64,000 nt of DNA from Dryococelus australis (GCA_029891345.1 CM057002.1:61184777-61248776), one strand, 5' to 3'; shown: positions 13,390-25,448, counted from the first letter of the stretch. Translations and numbers: made by a program. Notes: a model not told the origin generated them from the letters alone.

Positions 13390-13802
13390 AAGACTGTTCA
13401 CGATAAAGTTAGCACTTTTTAAATCAACCTTAGAAAAAGTTACCTGCGTATATTTTAACGAGCGCACCGAGTGACATTCGCCCAGCAAAGTTGGTAACGG
13501 TGGAGGGAAAGTAGTTCCATATCTTAACGTCGAATAAAAAGTGTAATGTAACAATTTGTGATATCTTAAAATATTTCTTTCGCTTTCTGTTTTTTGAATG
13601 CATATAAGTGTAAAAAATAACAGCTCTGTAACATATTTACTTTTCTAATAATTCCATTTTTTTCACCTGACCGACGCATGAACAAAGTGATGAGGCCCAT
13701 GGCAATGTTAATTTTAACGTAAAGCGGTAGAATACACGACTTACATACAAGTAGATCTTAAGTAGGGCTTTCAAAAGTGCTCATTTTACCGTGAACAGCC
13801 TA
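13390..13802. mobile_element. TA-flanked MITE, family A, copy 1
   Basis: The ends are AAGACTGTTCACGATAAAG and its reverse-complement counterpart ending GTGAACAGCCTA, with TA on each side. Internal landmarks shared by all family A copies include a GACCGACGCATGAA box, GTAGATCTTAAG, and CATATCTTAACGTC near the middle. The length is close to the family's usual 400-430 bp. The TA duplication and terminal inverted repeats suit a Tc1/mariner-type origin, but no transposase is present. Confidence 0.88.
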
Positions 13803-15138
13803 TAAAGATATTTTTCCTACTGTGGTAAACGTCCCTTCAAAAGGCTTAATGCTAACTAAGAGTTACCAAAGCCTTCATCACAATCAAATCACCATCGTGA
13901 AGAAAGTCTTGACGCTGGAAGTGTTATCTTACCAGCTTTGCAGTTTTACGTAAGATATTGAATAGTATTAATATTACCATTAGCAGCACCAACATAAATC
14001 TATTAGAGTCGGCAATTAAGAGTTGCATGCTGACAGAAGAAGATTTGAAAAGAAGTATTTGAAATTCAAGCCGCTGTCATTAGGTATAATTATTGATAGC
14101 GGTGGCACGATAGTGCATGTGTTGTATCGGTACTCATAGCTGAAACCACCTGCCCTTACACGAGGTCCATACCGAGTAGTCGATACTCAGTTCGTCCATG
14201 CTGTGACCTGTTTCTCAGTATCTGAATATATCATTTCTCACTTCATGTAAAATAGTTTTGCCCTGAAATATATCAGCTGTTTTTTTTTTTTTTTTTTTTT
14301 TTTTGTTTCAGCTAACAGCTATAAACGTAAGTGGAAAAACTGGTGGATGCCTCCGCGATGAAGAAGGTGACGCAACGGAAGGAAAACAGTTCTGGAGTCA
14401 CGAGGAAATACTCGAAACAAAAATGCCATCTACGATCAACTTAGGGGTGCAACCACTGATGAACAGGGCGATGAATAGACGACGATGTCTCACACGAAAT
14501 GATAAGATGATGTATTATACTATAAGAGCGCTGGATAGGAAGACATTGTTTACTTTGTTTTGTTTGCGTTCTATGCATAAAACATGTTGTAATTTTGTAT
14601 ACAGGTACATTTATTTACTTGATCTTAATTTATACGGCCTTTCTAAGAGTTACTTTTTGCACGTTTTGTTTTATTACATGCTTGTTAATTTGTTTTACAC
14701 CTGAGTACAACTGGCACCCTACAACTGTGCCGACACACCGTTTAAAATAATCGTGTTCACCAGAAAATAGTTTTTTTTTTTCTGGCACTTTTGATTGCGC
14801 ATCACACCTAAATCAGGACTGTCTGGTGCCATGGCATCAACTGTAGCCATGACGACGCCCTCAGAGAGGAAGGGTCTAGATCCTGTCATTTGTCCCAGCT
14901 GTTTTGCTGGTTTTAAAACTTCTTGGTGCCAAGATATTAAATACAACCGTCATGGCTTGATGTTGTAATATTCAAAAGGCATCTCGAATATATCGGTTCC
15001 TCAAGTGAAATGATAATCCAAAATGGAAATAAACAAAGCCATGAAGCCATCTCAAAGCTGAAAGTTCACCAAATGGTTTCCGAAAAATTCTGTCATTCCT
15101 TACATAAAATGAGTCTCTATTTTAGCTATCAGCGCAAC
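13803..15138. other. unassigned DNA with a splice-acceptor-like T tract
   Basis: A T24 run at about 14,280-14,304 precedes GTTTCAG, which resembles a splice acceptor. The following open frame to 14,704 has no recognised domain, so I do not call an exon. The rest is unassigned. Confidence 0.35.
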
Positions 15139-15437
15139 CTTAAGGCCACGATCCTTCATTTCTACAGATTTTGTGAAAATTATTTTTTTTGAACCCGAAT
15201 GGGAGCCGATATTGTAAAATCGTCTTAAAATTTTGTTAATAATGGTTTTTATTAAGTACTCAAATTTTTTCAACCCAAAAAAATTGTATAATTATAACTA
15301 ATTATTAACTAACAAAATTTCCGTTAGTTAATTAATTGAATAAAAGTACACACTTACTTGTGTTGAAAGAATTGGATTGCATAAAAAAATCAATTTGTAT
15401 AGTCCATTTCAAATAAGTGGTCTCAAATTTGACAGCT
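15139..15437. mobile_element. foldback element family N, left arm plus loop
   Basis: It begins at CTTAAGGCCACGATCCTTC and matches the left arm and AT-rich loop of the complete foldback at 32,838-33,203. Instead of a right arm it ends in a 35-bp segment (GTCCATTTCAAATAAGTGG and onward to TTTGACAG). That segment recurs inverted at 18,777-18,812, next to a right arm. Confidence 0.7.
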
Positions 15438-15508
15438 TTAGGAAAGTAGTGTCAATGGCATCTGGATGGCTATTTATCCTTCCGCCACAGCTGAACTGTC
15501 ATTGAAGG

Positions 15509-15594
15509 TGACTGTTTGCAAACAAACACCATGTGACTACCAGTATTTGTAAACAAACAACATATGACTGCCTGTTTTTGTAAACAAACTGCAT
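15509..15594. repeat. three short repeats centred on forkhead-type motifs
   Basis: Three degenerate repeats of about 30-35 bp each contain a TGTTTGCAAACAAAC or TTTGTAAACAAAC core, followed by a CATATGACT-like tail. GTAAACA is the forkhead-family binding core. Whether a factor binds here cannot be judged from sequence. Confidence 0.6.
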
Positions 15595-18500
15595 GTACCT
15601 CCTCCCAAATGATTTTTAGAAGCTGTGAAGGGCTGTTCATACAGTTGCAGGTTAGCAACAGTCCCATTTTTTTAGCTTATAAATATTTTATCTAAATTAC
15701 TAACAGCCCATGTAATAAGTTTATAAATTGATAATTTTTTACCTTGCATGAAATTTGTAACCTGGATGCACGAAAATGAAATTTTATTTTGACTGTAAAA
15801 TTAATAAGATATTTTACTGTTTTTTAATTTACGGTACTCTAAATATATTAATTACAACTAATCTTGTCACACTTACCTGAGGAAAGTTCTTTTAAACATA
15901 AAAATTTAGCATGGTTTCCACGTACACCAAATACCAAGATCCCCCCCCCCCAGGAATGAACAAATACCGAAATAACCCCCCCCCCCCCTCTAACCTTTTT
16001 TCAAAGACAGTATACATTCTTAAATTTAGACTATGCCTACTATTGCATTAAAAGTACATAATTCAGCTTCGTGATATGATATGACAACAAACTCTGTACA
16101 GCCTGATACTTTTATGGTGGCTATAATTCTCAGGATGTTAGTAGGTAGACAAAATAATATTTAAGCAAATGTTACTTAAATTCAGTAATTTTAATAACTC
16201 TCACTTAGTAACGTAAATATTAAGTATTGCAGGTCTACATACAAATTACTTTAATAACTTTTCTCAAATACCTTCGTGTTCAGATTGTCATGCTGCAAAT
16301 AAATACTGATTTCTGACTAATACAATGTTGATATTTACACTGAAGTTCAGTCGCACAACCTCCCTCCTCAAAATTGTGAATACAGTCCTAGGCTTGTTCT
16401 CGGGTACCTAATGAAAAACTGTATTTCAGTTCAGAGATGTTACAAAGCGCTCTAGAGAAGCAGATATGACCTACAGCAACAATATATCAAACGAACATGA
16501 TACTTACACACTAAAATGATGCTCCACCTACCCAAGATTGAAGACATCATAAAGTTCATTTTCCTTAGCGATAAATTTTAGAATGTCACAGTTCCTGTTG
16601 ATGCATGAGACACTTCTTTATGAAGTTGGAGCACCTTCGTTGGGTGCTTAAATTGAAAGAATTTTGTTTAATAAGCATGCTGTAATTTACTTGATATCAA
16701 AACGTTGTCTTTCCAATGTAATCGTGTTTATGTGAATTATTCTTTCGTTATTCTTACAATATTCTTAACAATGTATGTTAAAAACATATGAGCGCTTTTA
16801 ATTTGCAAAATAAAAATGCTCAAAAGTTAACGAAAGACTCCAACGTTGAAACCTACATGCCATTATGTTACTTTCAAATACAGCCTTTAAAAACAGGAAA
16901 AACCTTTAAATTTATTTGCTAACAAGTATCCCTGCGTACAAGCTTGACAAATTCTATATACGTTCCAAAAAAATACAAGTGATACAACTTACAAGTTTGT
17001 ATGGCCAGTAAGCTTTACATCTTGAAACCCTCCAGAACCAGAGTGTTAGAGTTCCAATCAATAATAACACAGAGAAATGTTCATAGCAATGAAATGTGGG
17101 CCTAATTAGGGTATCATCTTTATTTTATTTCGAGGGAAAAGGAAAAGGCGAACAGAAGGGGAAAGAGGGGGGGGGGGGGGGGGCTCTAGTTCATCGTCTT
17201 GCTAATGAAATACTACATAGATTGTTGTAAGCCCGACCGATTCTATCGTCCGATCAGCAATTTTGGATAAGAAATTATATCTATTCTTCGTCGTGTCGTG
17301 CGGCACGACGCACAGAATGTACAACATTGCAAATTGAAATTGTATTGCAAGCTTTCCCTACAATGGTAAGTACGCAGCTTATAAGAAAATTGAATCGAAA
17401 GCTACTGTACCTAACGCATAAAAATAATAATTTTACTTTTGTATGCTTTAGCGATGCCGATTTGTCACCATTGGTTATTACAAATTCCCCTCTTGTTCAC
17501 CACCTTTGAGTCTAACGTAGCCTATCAGCGCCTTATACATAGCTAGGTTAAATGCAGAGAGCGTGGTGTCGGTCGTGCTGTAAATTCAAGTAGTCACATT
17601 GAAATGTGTCGTGGTTGCGTTTTTGGTCGTGTCGTGCTGTGTTGGTCGGGGCTATGTAATTCCGGCATGAGTGTGTGGCATTTTGGGTTGCATATTGTTT
17701 TGATGGAGCTCAGTGGAAATTATTGCTCATATGGAAATAACATTTTAACTATTTAACTTCGAAAATTATAACTTTAATTAAAATACAAAACACGATACAT
17801 ACGTTGCTGTTCGTATTCGTACAGATGCAGCAACATATACACGCACACACTTTGACCGAAGGTTACACTTACACTCGAATTTACGACGTAGACAAACAAA
17901 TATTGTTCACTCACTACAAAAGTGTGGAAAATTGCGGCATTTTTCAGGCCACGTGCATTTAAATAATTATATTAACGGTTTACAAAACAAATACATTTAC
18001 AAAACACGAAAACTTACTGTTGTAACCCCTTGAACACGTGTTTTTCTATGACATTCCTTGCAAGTTTACATCTCTAAAATCACGATTGTTCATCACTAGC
18101 ATTAAATAATTTATTTGCAAAATCTTTCAGTAAAATTAACACTGCGCACGTGTCCTAATACAAACAAACTTAAACTTATATACGTAAATTATATTCGTGT
18201 CACTTCATTGTGGAAGGCGGTTAGGAAATGGCGGAACGAGCAAATTTAACGACGTGCCGATCAATATTTCATTTCACTCAACAAAATGCACTACAACGGT
18301 ACCTACAATCAACTATGTTTGGAGAAAGCAAATAAAAAATAATTAATTACCGATTAAATATTCTGACAACACCAATAAGATATTAGTATAATAAACACGA
18401 TGAGAAAAAACGCGCTCCCACAACTTCCTTCACCTGGCTGGAAACATAAACATGGCTAGCCATTGGCTGGAAACGTTTACTGTTCAAATGTGTCGACATA

Positions 18501-18776
18501 CTCTGTCATAAATGCTGAACATGTTTTTGAAGTCCCGTTACTAATGGCCAAGAAAATTTAATATTACTTTAGAAACATATTTTAAACCATAAATGTTGTA
18601 AGTATAATTAAAATTTTAAATTACAACTTTTAGTTCCGAGTACTATTTTCTTCCAAAGACATAATCAAAATAGCCAACCTAACAACACGGATCCCGCACA
18701 GTTCATCAGCTGATACAATACTGTAGGAGCGAGAGCATTTACTGTTTGCATAGTGTGTAGGTTTGTCACATTGTCT
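15595..18776. other. unassigned DNA between inverted family N arms
   Basis: No transposase or other gene is recognisable. Homopolymer runs include C10 near 15,942, C12 near 15,977 and G17 at 17,167-17,183. A 15-bp palindrome, GTCGTGCGGCACGAC, lies at 17,295-17,309 in a short region richer in CpG and GTCGTG motifs (17,280-17,660). Confidence 0.4.
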
Positions 18777-18911
18777 GTCAAATTTGAGACCACTTATATG
18801 AAATGGACCATAACAAAATTGTAAGAAGATTTTACAACACCGGCTCCCACGTGGGTTAAAAAAATTAATTTTCACAAAAGCCGTAGAAATGAAGGATTGT
18901 GGCCAAGTTAC
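18777..18911. mobile_element. foldback element family N, right arm
   Basis: This holds the inverted counterpart of the family N arm. It starts with GTCAAATTTGAGACCACTTA, continues through ATTTTACAACACCGGCTCCC, and ends GGATTGTGGCCAAG. It lies 3.3 kb from the left arm in opposite orientation. It may be a separate decayed copy or the far end of one larger element. Confidence 0.65.
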
Positions 18912-19987
18912 GGCACTGTTATGGGATGAGTGTTTTTAACTCCCCAGCTCAACAGCGGCGATGTTGAACTCGCCTGCTACGCTCCACGACTGTCTCCGGT
19001 ATTTCCGGAATAGGGGTCAATTACAAGGAGCTCCGTCTTGTGTAATCCCTCCCGCGTCTGCGTGCAGAGGGGTTCATGGACGAATGCCTTTGTTTGTACA
19101 GACGGTCCGCCGCGACAATACAGCGAGCGTCATTTGTTGTTTGCGTTCAACAACGGCAATCTCTCAGTATTTTCCTTTTTCCATTGTCACGAAAGCTGTC
19201 TAGAGGCAAACATTTCAATTCTCTCTCCAAAGTCCGCGTTGCGTGTTAGGCGCAAAGGAGTGGCTGCCGTTTTAATGCATTCCTGTTCGCGTTTAGAATG
19301 CTTTCCTTGTCGAGATAGGCTTGTGCAAGCATCGTATCGTCTGCCCGCACCCGTAGCCTTGTGCATACGCGTGCAAGCATGTATACGCAAATGCTGTAAC
19401 GTGTCAACCACAGAACCGATTGAAATGCAATTTCATGGGCATATGGTGCAAAATAGGGATGGGTTGATACTACATTCTCTCGATACTCGATGCAGATATT
19501 CTTCTCGATACCAAATTAAAATTGCCATGAACACGAAACAATTTGCGGGCAAGAAAATGGTTAATTTTGCAAGTGTCATTGACACACACTGAAACTATAT
19601 AAAAACCAACATTACACTGAAAACAAATGGCGGACGGCCTGTAACCCAAACGTCTTTGAACAATGATAAACTAACACAGTTTCCTTCGATCACGTTGCTA
19701 CAGTAAAAGCTGTAATCAAACATTGAGGAGAATGATAGCTCAGTACACACTTGTTTTGCAATTTCGCACTTTTTTTATTGTATTTTGCGACTTCAAGGAA
19801 ATTACTGTAACGTTAAATAAATATAATCTTTGTGAATATTTAATGACGCAGTTGCATCAGATAATTATTGCAAGTGCGGGATTCACAATAAGGACTCATG
19901 TTGCTCACTCGCGCCTATCGGTGCTCGCGTTCACGTTAATAACTTCCGTGAGTATAGTTAAGTTCTTTTCATTCGTTAGGCGTCTCA
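18912..19987. other. unassigned GC-richer intergenic DNA
   Basis: Open frames at 18,961-19,203 and 19,038-19,592 overlap in different frames and show no domain, signal peptide or repeat structure. I do not support a gene here. Confidence 0.4.
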
Positions 19988-20168
19988 TACGCTGTTCACG
20001 GTAAAGCAAGCACTTTTGAAAACCATCTCACTTGGAATAATATCTAAACACTGTGTTTGAGGCTTACATGGCAATATTTATTTAAAAAGGTGGTTAAAGG
20101 GTAAAAAAAAATGGCTGAAACAAAAAAGTAAATAGGGCCTCAAAAGTGCTTCCCCTTGAACAGCCTTA
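19988..20168. mobile_element. short MITE, family B
   Basis: The ends carry the family A-type terminus (GCTGTTCACGGTAAAGCAAG on the left, CCTTGAACAGCCTT on the right). The 180-bp body differs from family A and includes AAAATGGCTGAAAC and CACTTGGAATAATA. Related bodies occur at 31,709-31,943 and 44,884-45,110. Confidence 0.7.
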
Positions 20169-20964
20169 TAGTTGTGAAGCTCTAGCCATAATTACAACAG
20201 GGGCAAGTTTTGCCTACCATGCAGCGTCATAAGCGTTGCCATTCGTAAGAAGTTGAATTAAACTATCTCTTATTTTATTCAAATATTTGTCATTTAGTGA
20301 TGCGAGTTATTTCGATAATAACCAAACTCTGTTTGTCTACAGCACCATAATTAAAACAGGTTATTGTTCATGAATAAATATACAATAACACCCAGCACTG
20401 TGTTTATGTCTTATAATATTTAACGCTATGTAAGGAAAAAATGTGCAGTTGTATAACCAAAATAAATTGGTTTATATACATATGTTTATATACGTGTTAC
20501 AAGACACCAGAGGGTCCATCCGAATTTGAGGGTTGGAGGTCGTAATAAAAATATAATAACTAAATTTGATTTTAGTTTATGCACACAGCCACTGTTACTC
20601 TCAGTGAGTGAAACATATAGTGTCTATCCCAATTCTAATTATAGCCCTTATCAATGTCTCTATATTTATTACAGTCACTTAATTCACACTCGTTATTTAC
20701 ACATATTCAATCCGTCTGTTGCCATCACTCCAAATGTCTTACACTCACGCATTAACTAGTGTAGTCCTGCCCATCAGTCTCACTCTTCACTGTACAGATG
20801 CTCGCAGTCCCGCGGGCTCCACTCCCGCTGATCACTCTCACCGCCAATCGTCTCTCTGCTGGTTCGTCGTCTTCGCTGTATTCGCATACTTGTCGCTCGA
20901 GGTCGCACAACCCTCCAAACTCTCAACTCTCAGAAACTGTCGGCTCGGAAGCCCGCCGTGGCTG

Positions 20965-20996
20965 GAATATTCTATGTGGAACGTTCTGGAACTTTC
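20965..20996. promoter_or_regulatory. heat-shock-element cluster in the LTR
   Basis: GAACGTTCTGGAACTTTC at 20,979-20,996 is four alternating GAA/TTC units at exact 5-bp spacing, the classic binding array for heat shock factor. A further GAATATTC lies at 20,965-20,972. The site falls in the putative U3 part of the minus-strand LTR. Function is inferred from motif quality only. Confidence 0.65.
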
Positions 20997-21106
20997 CCCG
21001 AGCCCCGAGTCTCGCTCAGAGAGACGAGGACTTTGAATCAGATCATTATTTCAGATAACCGCAGAAATTCAATCAGCCGAACGTCAGGACCGCGCGTATT
21101 GCGCTA

Positions 21107-21369
21107 CACTGTAAAGAAATTTCTGGTAAACTTCCTAAACTGTAATGGAATTTTTTAACCTAAACCGTGTATGGAAATAGTATCAGGCTAAAAATATGGG
21201 AATTTTTAGCTTCGCTACTAAAAAAGTTGCGAACTTCCCTACGCATATGACTTTCGTGAGCAACTGTAAGAAAGTTACTATTAATGAATAGGAAAGTTAT
21301 TTACCATTCACGTTTTGTCACTGTACGTATACACTGAAATGGTAAGTTTGCAAATAATTTCTTAGCGCG
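21107..21369. mobile_element. CACT-end MITE, family H, copy 1
   Basis: It is flanked by TA on both sides, starts CACTGTAAAGAAATTTCTGG and ends ATAATTTCTTAGCGCG, a decayed inverted copy of the start. A second copy is at 54,407-54,679, sharing CCTAAACT, GTAATGGA, GAACTTCCCTACG and the middle spacing. It is inserted into the LTR. Confidence 0.75.
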
Positions 21370-21408
21370 TAGGTATATCGCTGTGGCACGCGGCGGCACG
21401 CCTTTGTA

Positions 21409-21533
21409 ATTTTAAAGCGATTCTTCGGTTATCGCTGGCTTGGTCTTCAAACATTCCTTCGCTCTTGAGAACAGGACATGGCAAGAGGAGGGACGAAGAG
21501 CCGTGAGTATGCACCAATAGCATTTATAGGTCG

Positions 21534-21576
<43 letters not shown>

Positions 21577-22442
21577 GTCATGTGTAATGTGACACTCACC
21601 ATTAAGGCATAACATTTGCCAGAACTTCCCACTGGCAAAACGTCTCTCTCCCTTGGTTTAACTACAGTATTAGAATACAAATCACAGAAATATACAAATG
21701 TTTGATTGAAAGTGGCCACTTGAAATAACGAATGGCAACAATAAGTTATTTATGAATGGGCCATTTAAATCTTGCGAAGGTTAAAGAATTTACAAATGAA
21801 ATAATACTTCTCAACTCACAACGCTGGATAGCCTTACTCATTTACATCATTTTTTGCATCCGTTTTTAAGTAGCAGGTATCTGTGCAGATAAGTACAGTT
21901 ACAATGCAGCGGGCCAGTTTATAAAGTGTTACATTTAAAACGCGTGTATGAAATATAAAGATAAAATACTGCCTAAGATGGAAATGGCGGGACATGCGAA
22001 ATGAACACGACAAAAACCAATAAACCCCAACTGTTTGCGTTGTTTACAGTATCGTGTCACTCACCAACCAATGAACGTTCACCTGTTTATTTGTGCATGC
22101 ACTTTGTGCAGGCACTGTAAAACAACAATGTTATTCTCAAACAAATCTGCACTTGATTTGATGAAATTACTAGTTACTTAAATTTTATATGCTCTGAGGC
22201 ATTTTAAAAGACGTTTTACGTGCCGTCTGCCTTTTGGAACTCGTTCTCTGTTGGTTAAATATTGCTTACAATTTTTCCAACATATGAAATAAACATGCAG
22301 CTCAGTGCAGCCGTTGAAAAATTCCTACGACATAGTCCTTTCATGTGCAACATCAATCATACGTTTATTTCAATTTTGGTAGCGTGTACTAATTTTAAAT
22401 GAGTTGTACAATTTGTACAATCGGGTACAGTGAACCATTGTA
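21409..22442. other. unassigned DNA with TA microsatellite
   Basis: A pure TA tract occupies 21,537-21,572. No gene or transposon end is recognised in the rest. Confidence 0.45.
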
Positions 22443-22871
22443 TAGGCTGTTCGCGGTAAGATGAGCATTTTTGAAAGCCCTGCTTAAGATCTACTTGTAT
22501 GCACGTTGTGTATTCTTCCGCTTTATGCAAGATTAACATCGTCACGGGCATCATCACTTTATCCATGCGTCGGTCAAGTGAAACTGTGAAATTGTTAGAA
22601 AAGTAAATATTTTTCAAATCTGCTCATTTTTACACTTCGATGCATTAAAAAAAAAAAAATCAGAAAGCGAAGGAAATTATTTATGTTATCAGAAATGGTT
22701 AACCAACACTTTTCATTCGGCGTTAAGATACGGAACTTCTTTCCCATCCATCGGTACTAACTTTACTAGGGGCATGTCAATCAGGGTGCCCGTTAAAATA
22801 TACGCAGATAAGATCGGTGATTGTTTTCTAAAGTTGATTTCGAAAGTGTTCACTTTATCGTGAACAGCCTT
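22443..22871. mobile_element. TA-flanked MITE, family A, copy 2
   Basis: It is flanked by TA. The left end is TAGGCTGTTCGCGGTAAGAT and the right end is TTTATCGTGAACAGCCTT. It is in the opposite orientation to copy 1: AAGATCTACTTGTATGCACG near the left, GCGTCGGTCAAGTGAAACTG in the middle, AAGATACGGAACT later. It is complete at 429 bp. Confidence 0.9.
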
Positions 22872-23829
22872 TAATCCATTGTATTTCTACATTAATCAGT
22901 TACTAATGACCGTAGCAATATTCTCCTTATTTTGTGAACACTAGATTAGAGTGATGATAGCTGGACAGCCTGGACGCTGGTGGGAACCACAGACTAAAGA
23001 TGAGGTAAGACGGATATTCGTGTTCTGCGCATGTCAAAATCACGTTTAAACAAAGATGTTCCTTTCGTTTACATTTAGGATTTACATTCCGTGCTTTAAC
23101 GCAAAAAAAGAAAACATCTTGCATAACTTAAGTACACCGTGTACCTGTCCTTTTGAAAAGCAATACTAGCATTTAACATTTTTGAATAGTAATACTGGCA
23201 GCTAACCTTTTTCTGCTTCATCTTATATGTTTTGACGATAAAGAAGACGTTAAGGTGACTTATCAACCTATTTTCCTCTACATGTGCGCAAATAATTTTT
23301 GAAGAAGTTCTTAAAAACTTAGAGGGTAAGTAGGCGTTGACGTCTCGTTGACAGCAAAATCATTACAGGTGACATCAGAAATATACGCAAGATTTATAAG
23401 AGAATTAAAAATACACTCGTGACTTACCAGGAATTTAATATCAGAAAAAAACTTGCAAAGTTAAACTAGTGTACAACCAACTGCATCACGGAGGTAGGAT
23501 TCGGCGCATTAACTTAGGGTGCAATCAGTCTATTGTTTGGAATGATAGCGTCCACTAACCTAAAATATACAGTTAATATGGTAAAAGTAAAAAAGACAAG
23601 CACATAGAGAATAGCTTTTTTAATCCTTTCCGGTAAAAATCCGTATCTCCAGAACACAAGCGTTTACGCGTAAACTACGATTTCACAGAAAACTTTTCCG
23701 TACATAGTCCCCTTAAGCCCTAGCTATCTATCTAGTTCACGTACCGATCACTCAAGTGTAAAGTTCAGGTGATGAGGGATTTTAGACTGGCCAGTGTGTT
23801 AAGCCATCCAACCATCGGTTTTACATTTA
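22872..23829. other. unassigned intergenic DNA
   Basis: Nothing recognisable beyond AT-rich sequence. Confidence 0.45.
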
Positions 23830-24250
23830 AAGGCTGTTCACGATAAAGCGAGGACCTTAAAAAGTCACTGCTCCTAGCTGCATATACTTACTTGAACGGG
23901 CGCACTGAGTGACATGCGCCCGGTACCTAACGTTGGTAACGATGGATGGAAATTAGTTCCATATCTTAACGTCAAATAAAATGTGTTTGTGTTACATAAC
24001 TATCTGTGATAATTCAAATTACTTTTTTCGTTTTTTTTTTTTTTTTTAATGCATCGAAGTGTACAAATAGCAGATGTGTAAAATATTAATTTTTCAAGAA
24101 ATTTCATATTTTCTGTTGACCGACGCACAAATAAAGTGACGAGGCCCATGAGAATGCTAATTTTACATCAGGCGGAAGAATACACAACGTGCATACAAGT
24201 GGATCTTAAGCAGGGCTTTCAAAAGTGCCCATCTTACCATGAACAGTCTA
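23830..24250. mobile_element. TA-flanked MITE, family A, copy 3
   Basis: It is flanked by TA, runs from AAGGCTGTTCACGATAAAGC to ACCATGAACAGTCTA, and has the same orientation as copy 1. It carries GACCGACGCACAAATAAAG and a GTGGATCTTAAGCAGGGC box. It is full length. Confidence 0.9.
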
Positions 24251-24786
24251 TACAAAGAGTGTCGTAAAAAAAAAATTTCATGAGTTACACGAAATGTTCG
24301 TACAAACAGTCATTTGCTACCACTTTAAGTTTTCAAGTTATTGCATTTTGTAATGCGGGAAAGACTTTATAGCCATTCTGTATATCTGGTACTTTATTGA
24401 CTTCATAGTTTCTATAGCTTGATTATTTGCGATCTACCACAACCTGGCTACGCCCACGACTACAGCTGACTTGAAGAACGACGTAATTACGTTTCCTCTT
24501 GGCCGCAATTTTTGTATATCCTTAATGCTTGAAATACGTTCGGAAGTCTATGTGATCCGACTTACCTCAGGCCGTCAACGAGAGTCAGTCTTTTCTCAAC
24601 CACTGCGGTATCTTCGACGCCCATCTAAACGCGCTGCTTTAACGAGCCGCGAGCTTTGAAAACCTCCGCTTTGAAAGAAGTAAACTAAGTCTTGCAGTGT
24701 ACCTTCTGCTCCCCGACAATCGAGTAAGCAACAGAAAACAGACTTCGCATGTTTGCGACGTTATTCTTACACGTTAGACAGGTTAA
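24251..24786. other. unassigned intergenic DNA
   Basis: No supported gene. The 62-codon frame at 24,471-24,659 has no recognisable features. Confidence 0.45.
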
Positions 24787-25186
24787 CGTGCCTGCATACC
24801 AACTTGGCAGTCGCGAACTACAAATGGGCAATCAATGTTAATCGAAATTCCTTCTCATTGCGCCAATTCTAAAGATAAATATTTCAAACAAAAAACACGT
24901 TTAGGCGAGTTTCTCAGAGAATATTGCTACATAAAATTGTTTTTGAAAAAAAAAATCCATCTTTTTTTGTTATATGTAAATTTCAGTTTTTTACATTTTA
25001 TAAATAATATATTAAGCAAATGAATTGGCAAAATATTTTAAGGTAGCATAATTCCTTAAGAAATTTCACGTAGAATATTTTTTGTTTGAAATATTTATCT
25101 TTATAATTGGCGCAATGTTAAGGAATTTCGTTTATCATTGATTCCCCATTTGTAGTTCGCGGCTGCCATCTTGGTAGGCAGGCCCA
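24787..25186. mobile_element. TTAA-flanked MITE, family O, copy 2 (400 bp)
   Basis: TTAA flanks it at 24,783-24,786 and 25,187-25,190. The arms match copy 1 at 7,575-7,985, including CGCGAACTACAAATGGGCA and the inverted TTTGTAGTTCGCGGCTGCC. It lacks most of the AAT microsatellite of copy 1. Two independent TTAA-bounded copies define the family ends well. Confidence 0.88.
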
Positions 25187-25247
25187 TTAAACAAGAAAAC
25201 CTGTGTAGCGCAACATTCAACACGAAAATACCTTTTTTTTTTATTGG

Positions 25248-25448
25248 GGGCCGCATTGGCCCAGCGGCTAGAGCACTCACCTCCCCATAACGGCGAACCG
25301 ATTGTGATTACCGTTGGGGTTACCCCCGGATTTTCGCACATGCTGGTCAGTGGGTTTTCTCGGGGATCTCCAGTTTTCCCCCGCTCTGGCGTTCCTCTGA
25401 GCTGCTGCATACCGCGCTTCACGCTCGTCGGGTCTCAAGAGCCACACA
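25248..25448 (+). mobile_element. tRNA-derived SINE, near complete
   Basis: A tRNA-like head (GGCCCAGCGGCTAGAGCACT, an A-box type segment) is followed by the family core with GGGTTTTCTCGGGGATCTCC and the C-rich tract, then the 3' part with GGGTCTCAAGAGCC. TTTTATTG flanks both sides approximately, as expected for LINE-driven insertion. The copy is diverged. Confidence 0.75.

Larger units (their letters stand above)
20495..21408 (-). mobile_element. probable solo LTR on the minus strand, split by a MITE
   Basis: Read on the minus strand, the sequence ends in GGTGTCTTGTAACA at 20,495, like the ending TTGTAACA of the LTR at 37,120-38,020. Just inside that end it carries a GACCTCCA segment that the other LTR also has. 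The upstream part is GC-rich and contains a heat-shock-element cluster. An AATAAA lies farther downstream on the minus strand. A family H MITE is inserted at 21,107-21,369. The outer 5' boundary near 21,408 is an estimate from a decayed TTACAAAGG start, and I see no clean target duplication. It has no coding region. Confidence 0.55.

Noticed and set aside
14303-14704. Possible 3' exon after a polypyrimidine tract and GTTTCAG
   Set aside because: The T24 run is a common low-complexity feature here, and the downstream peptide shows no domain or repeatable codon pattern.
17327-17509. ATG followed by GTAAGT at about 17,363, as a first coding exon with splice donor
   Set aside because: There is no acceptor or downstream exon with coding character, and single donor matches are expected by chance.
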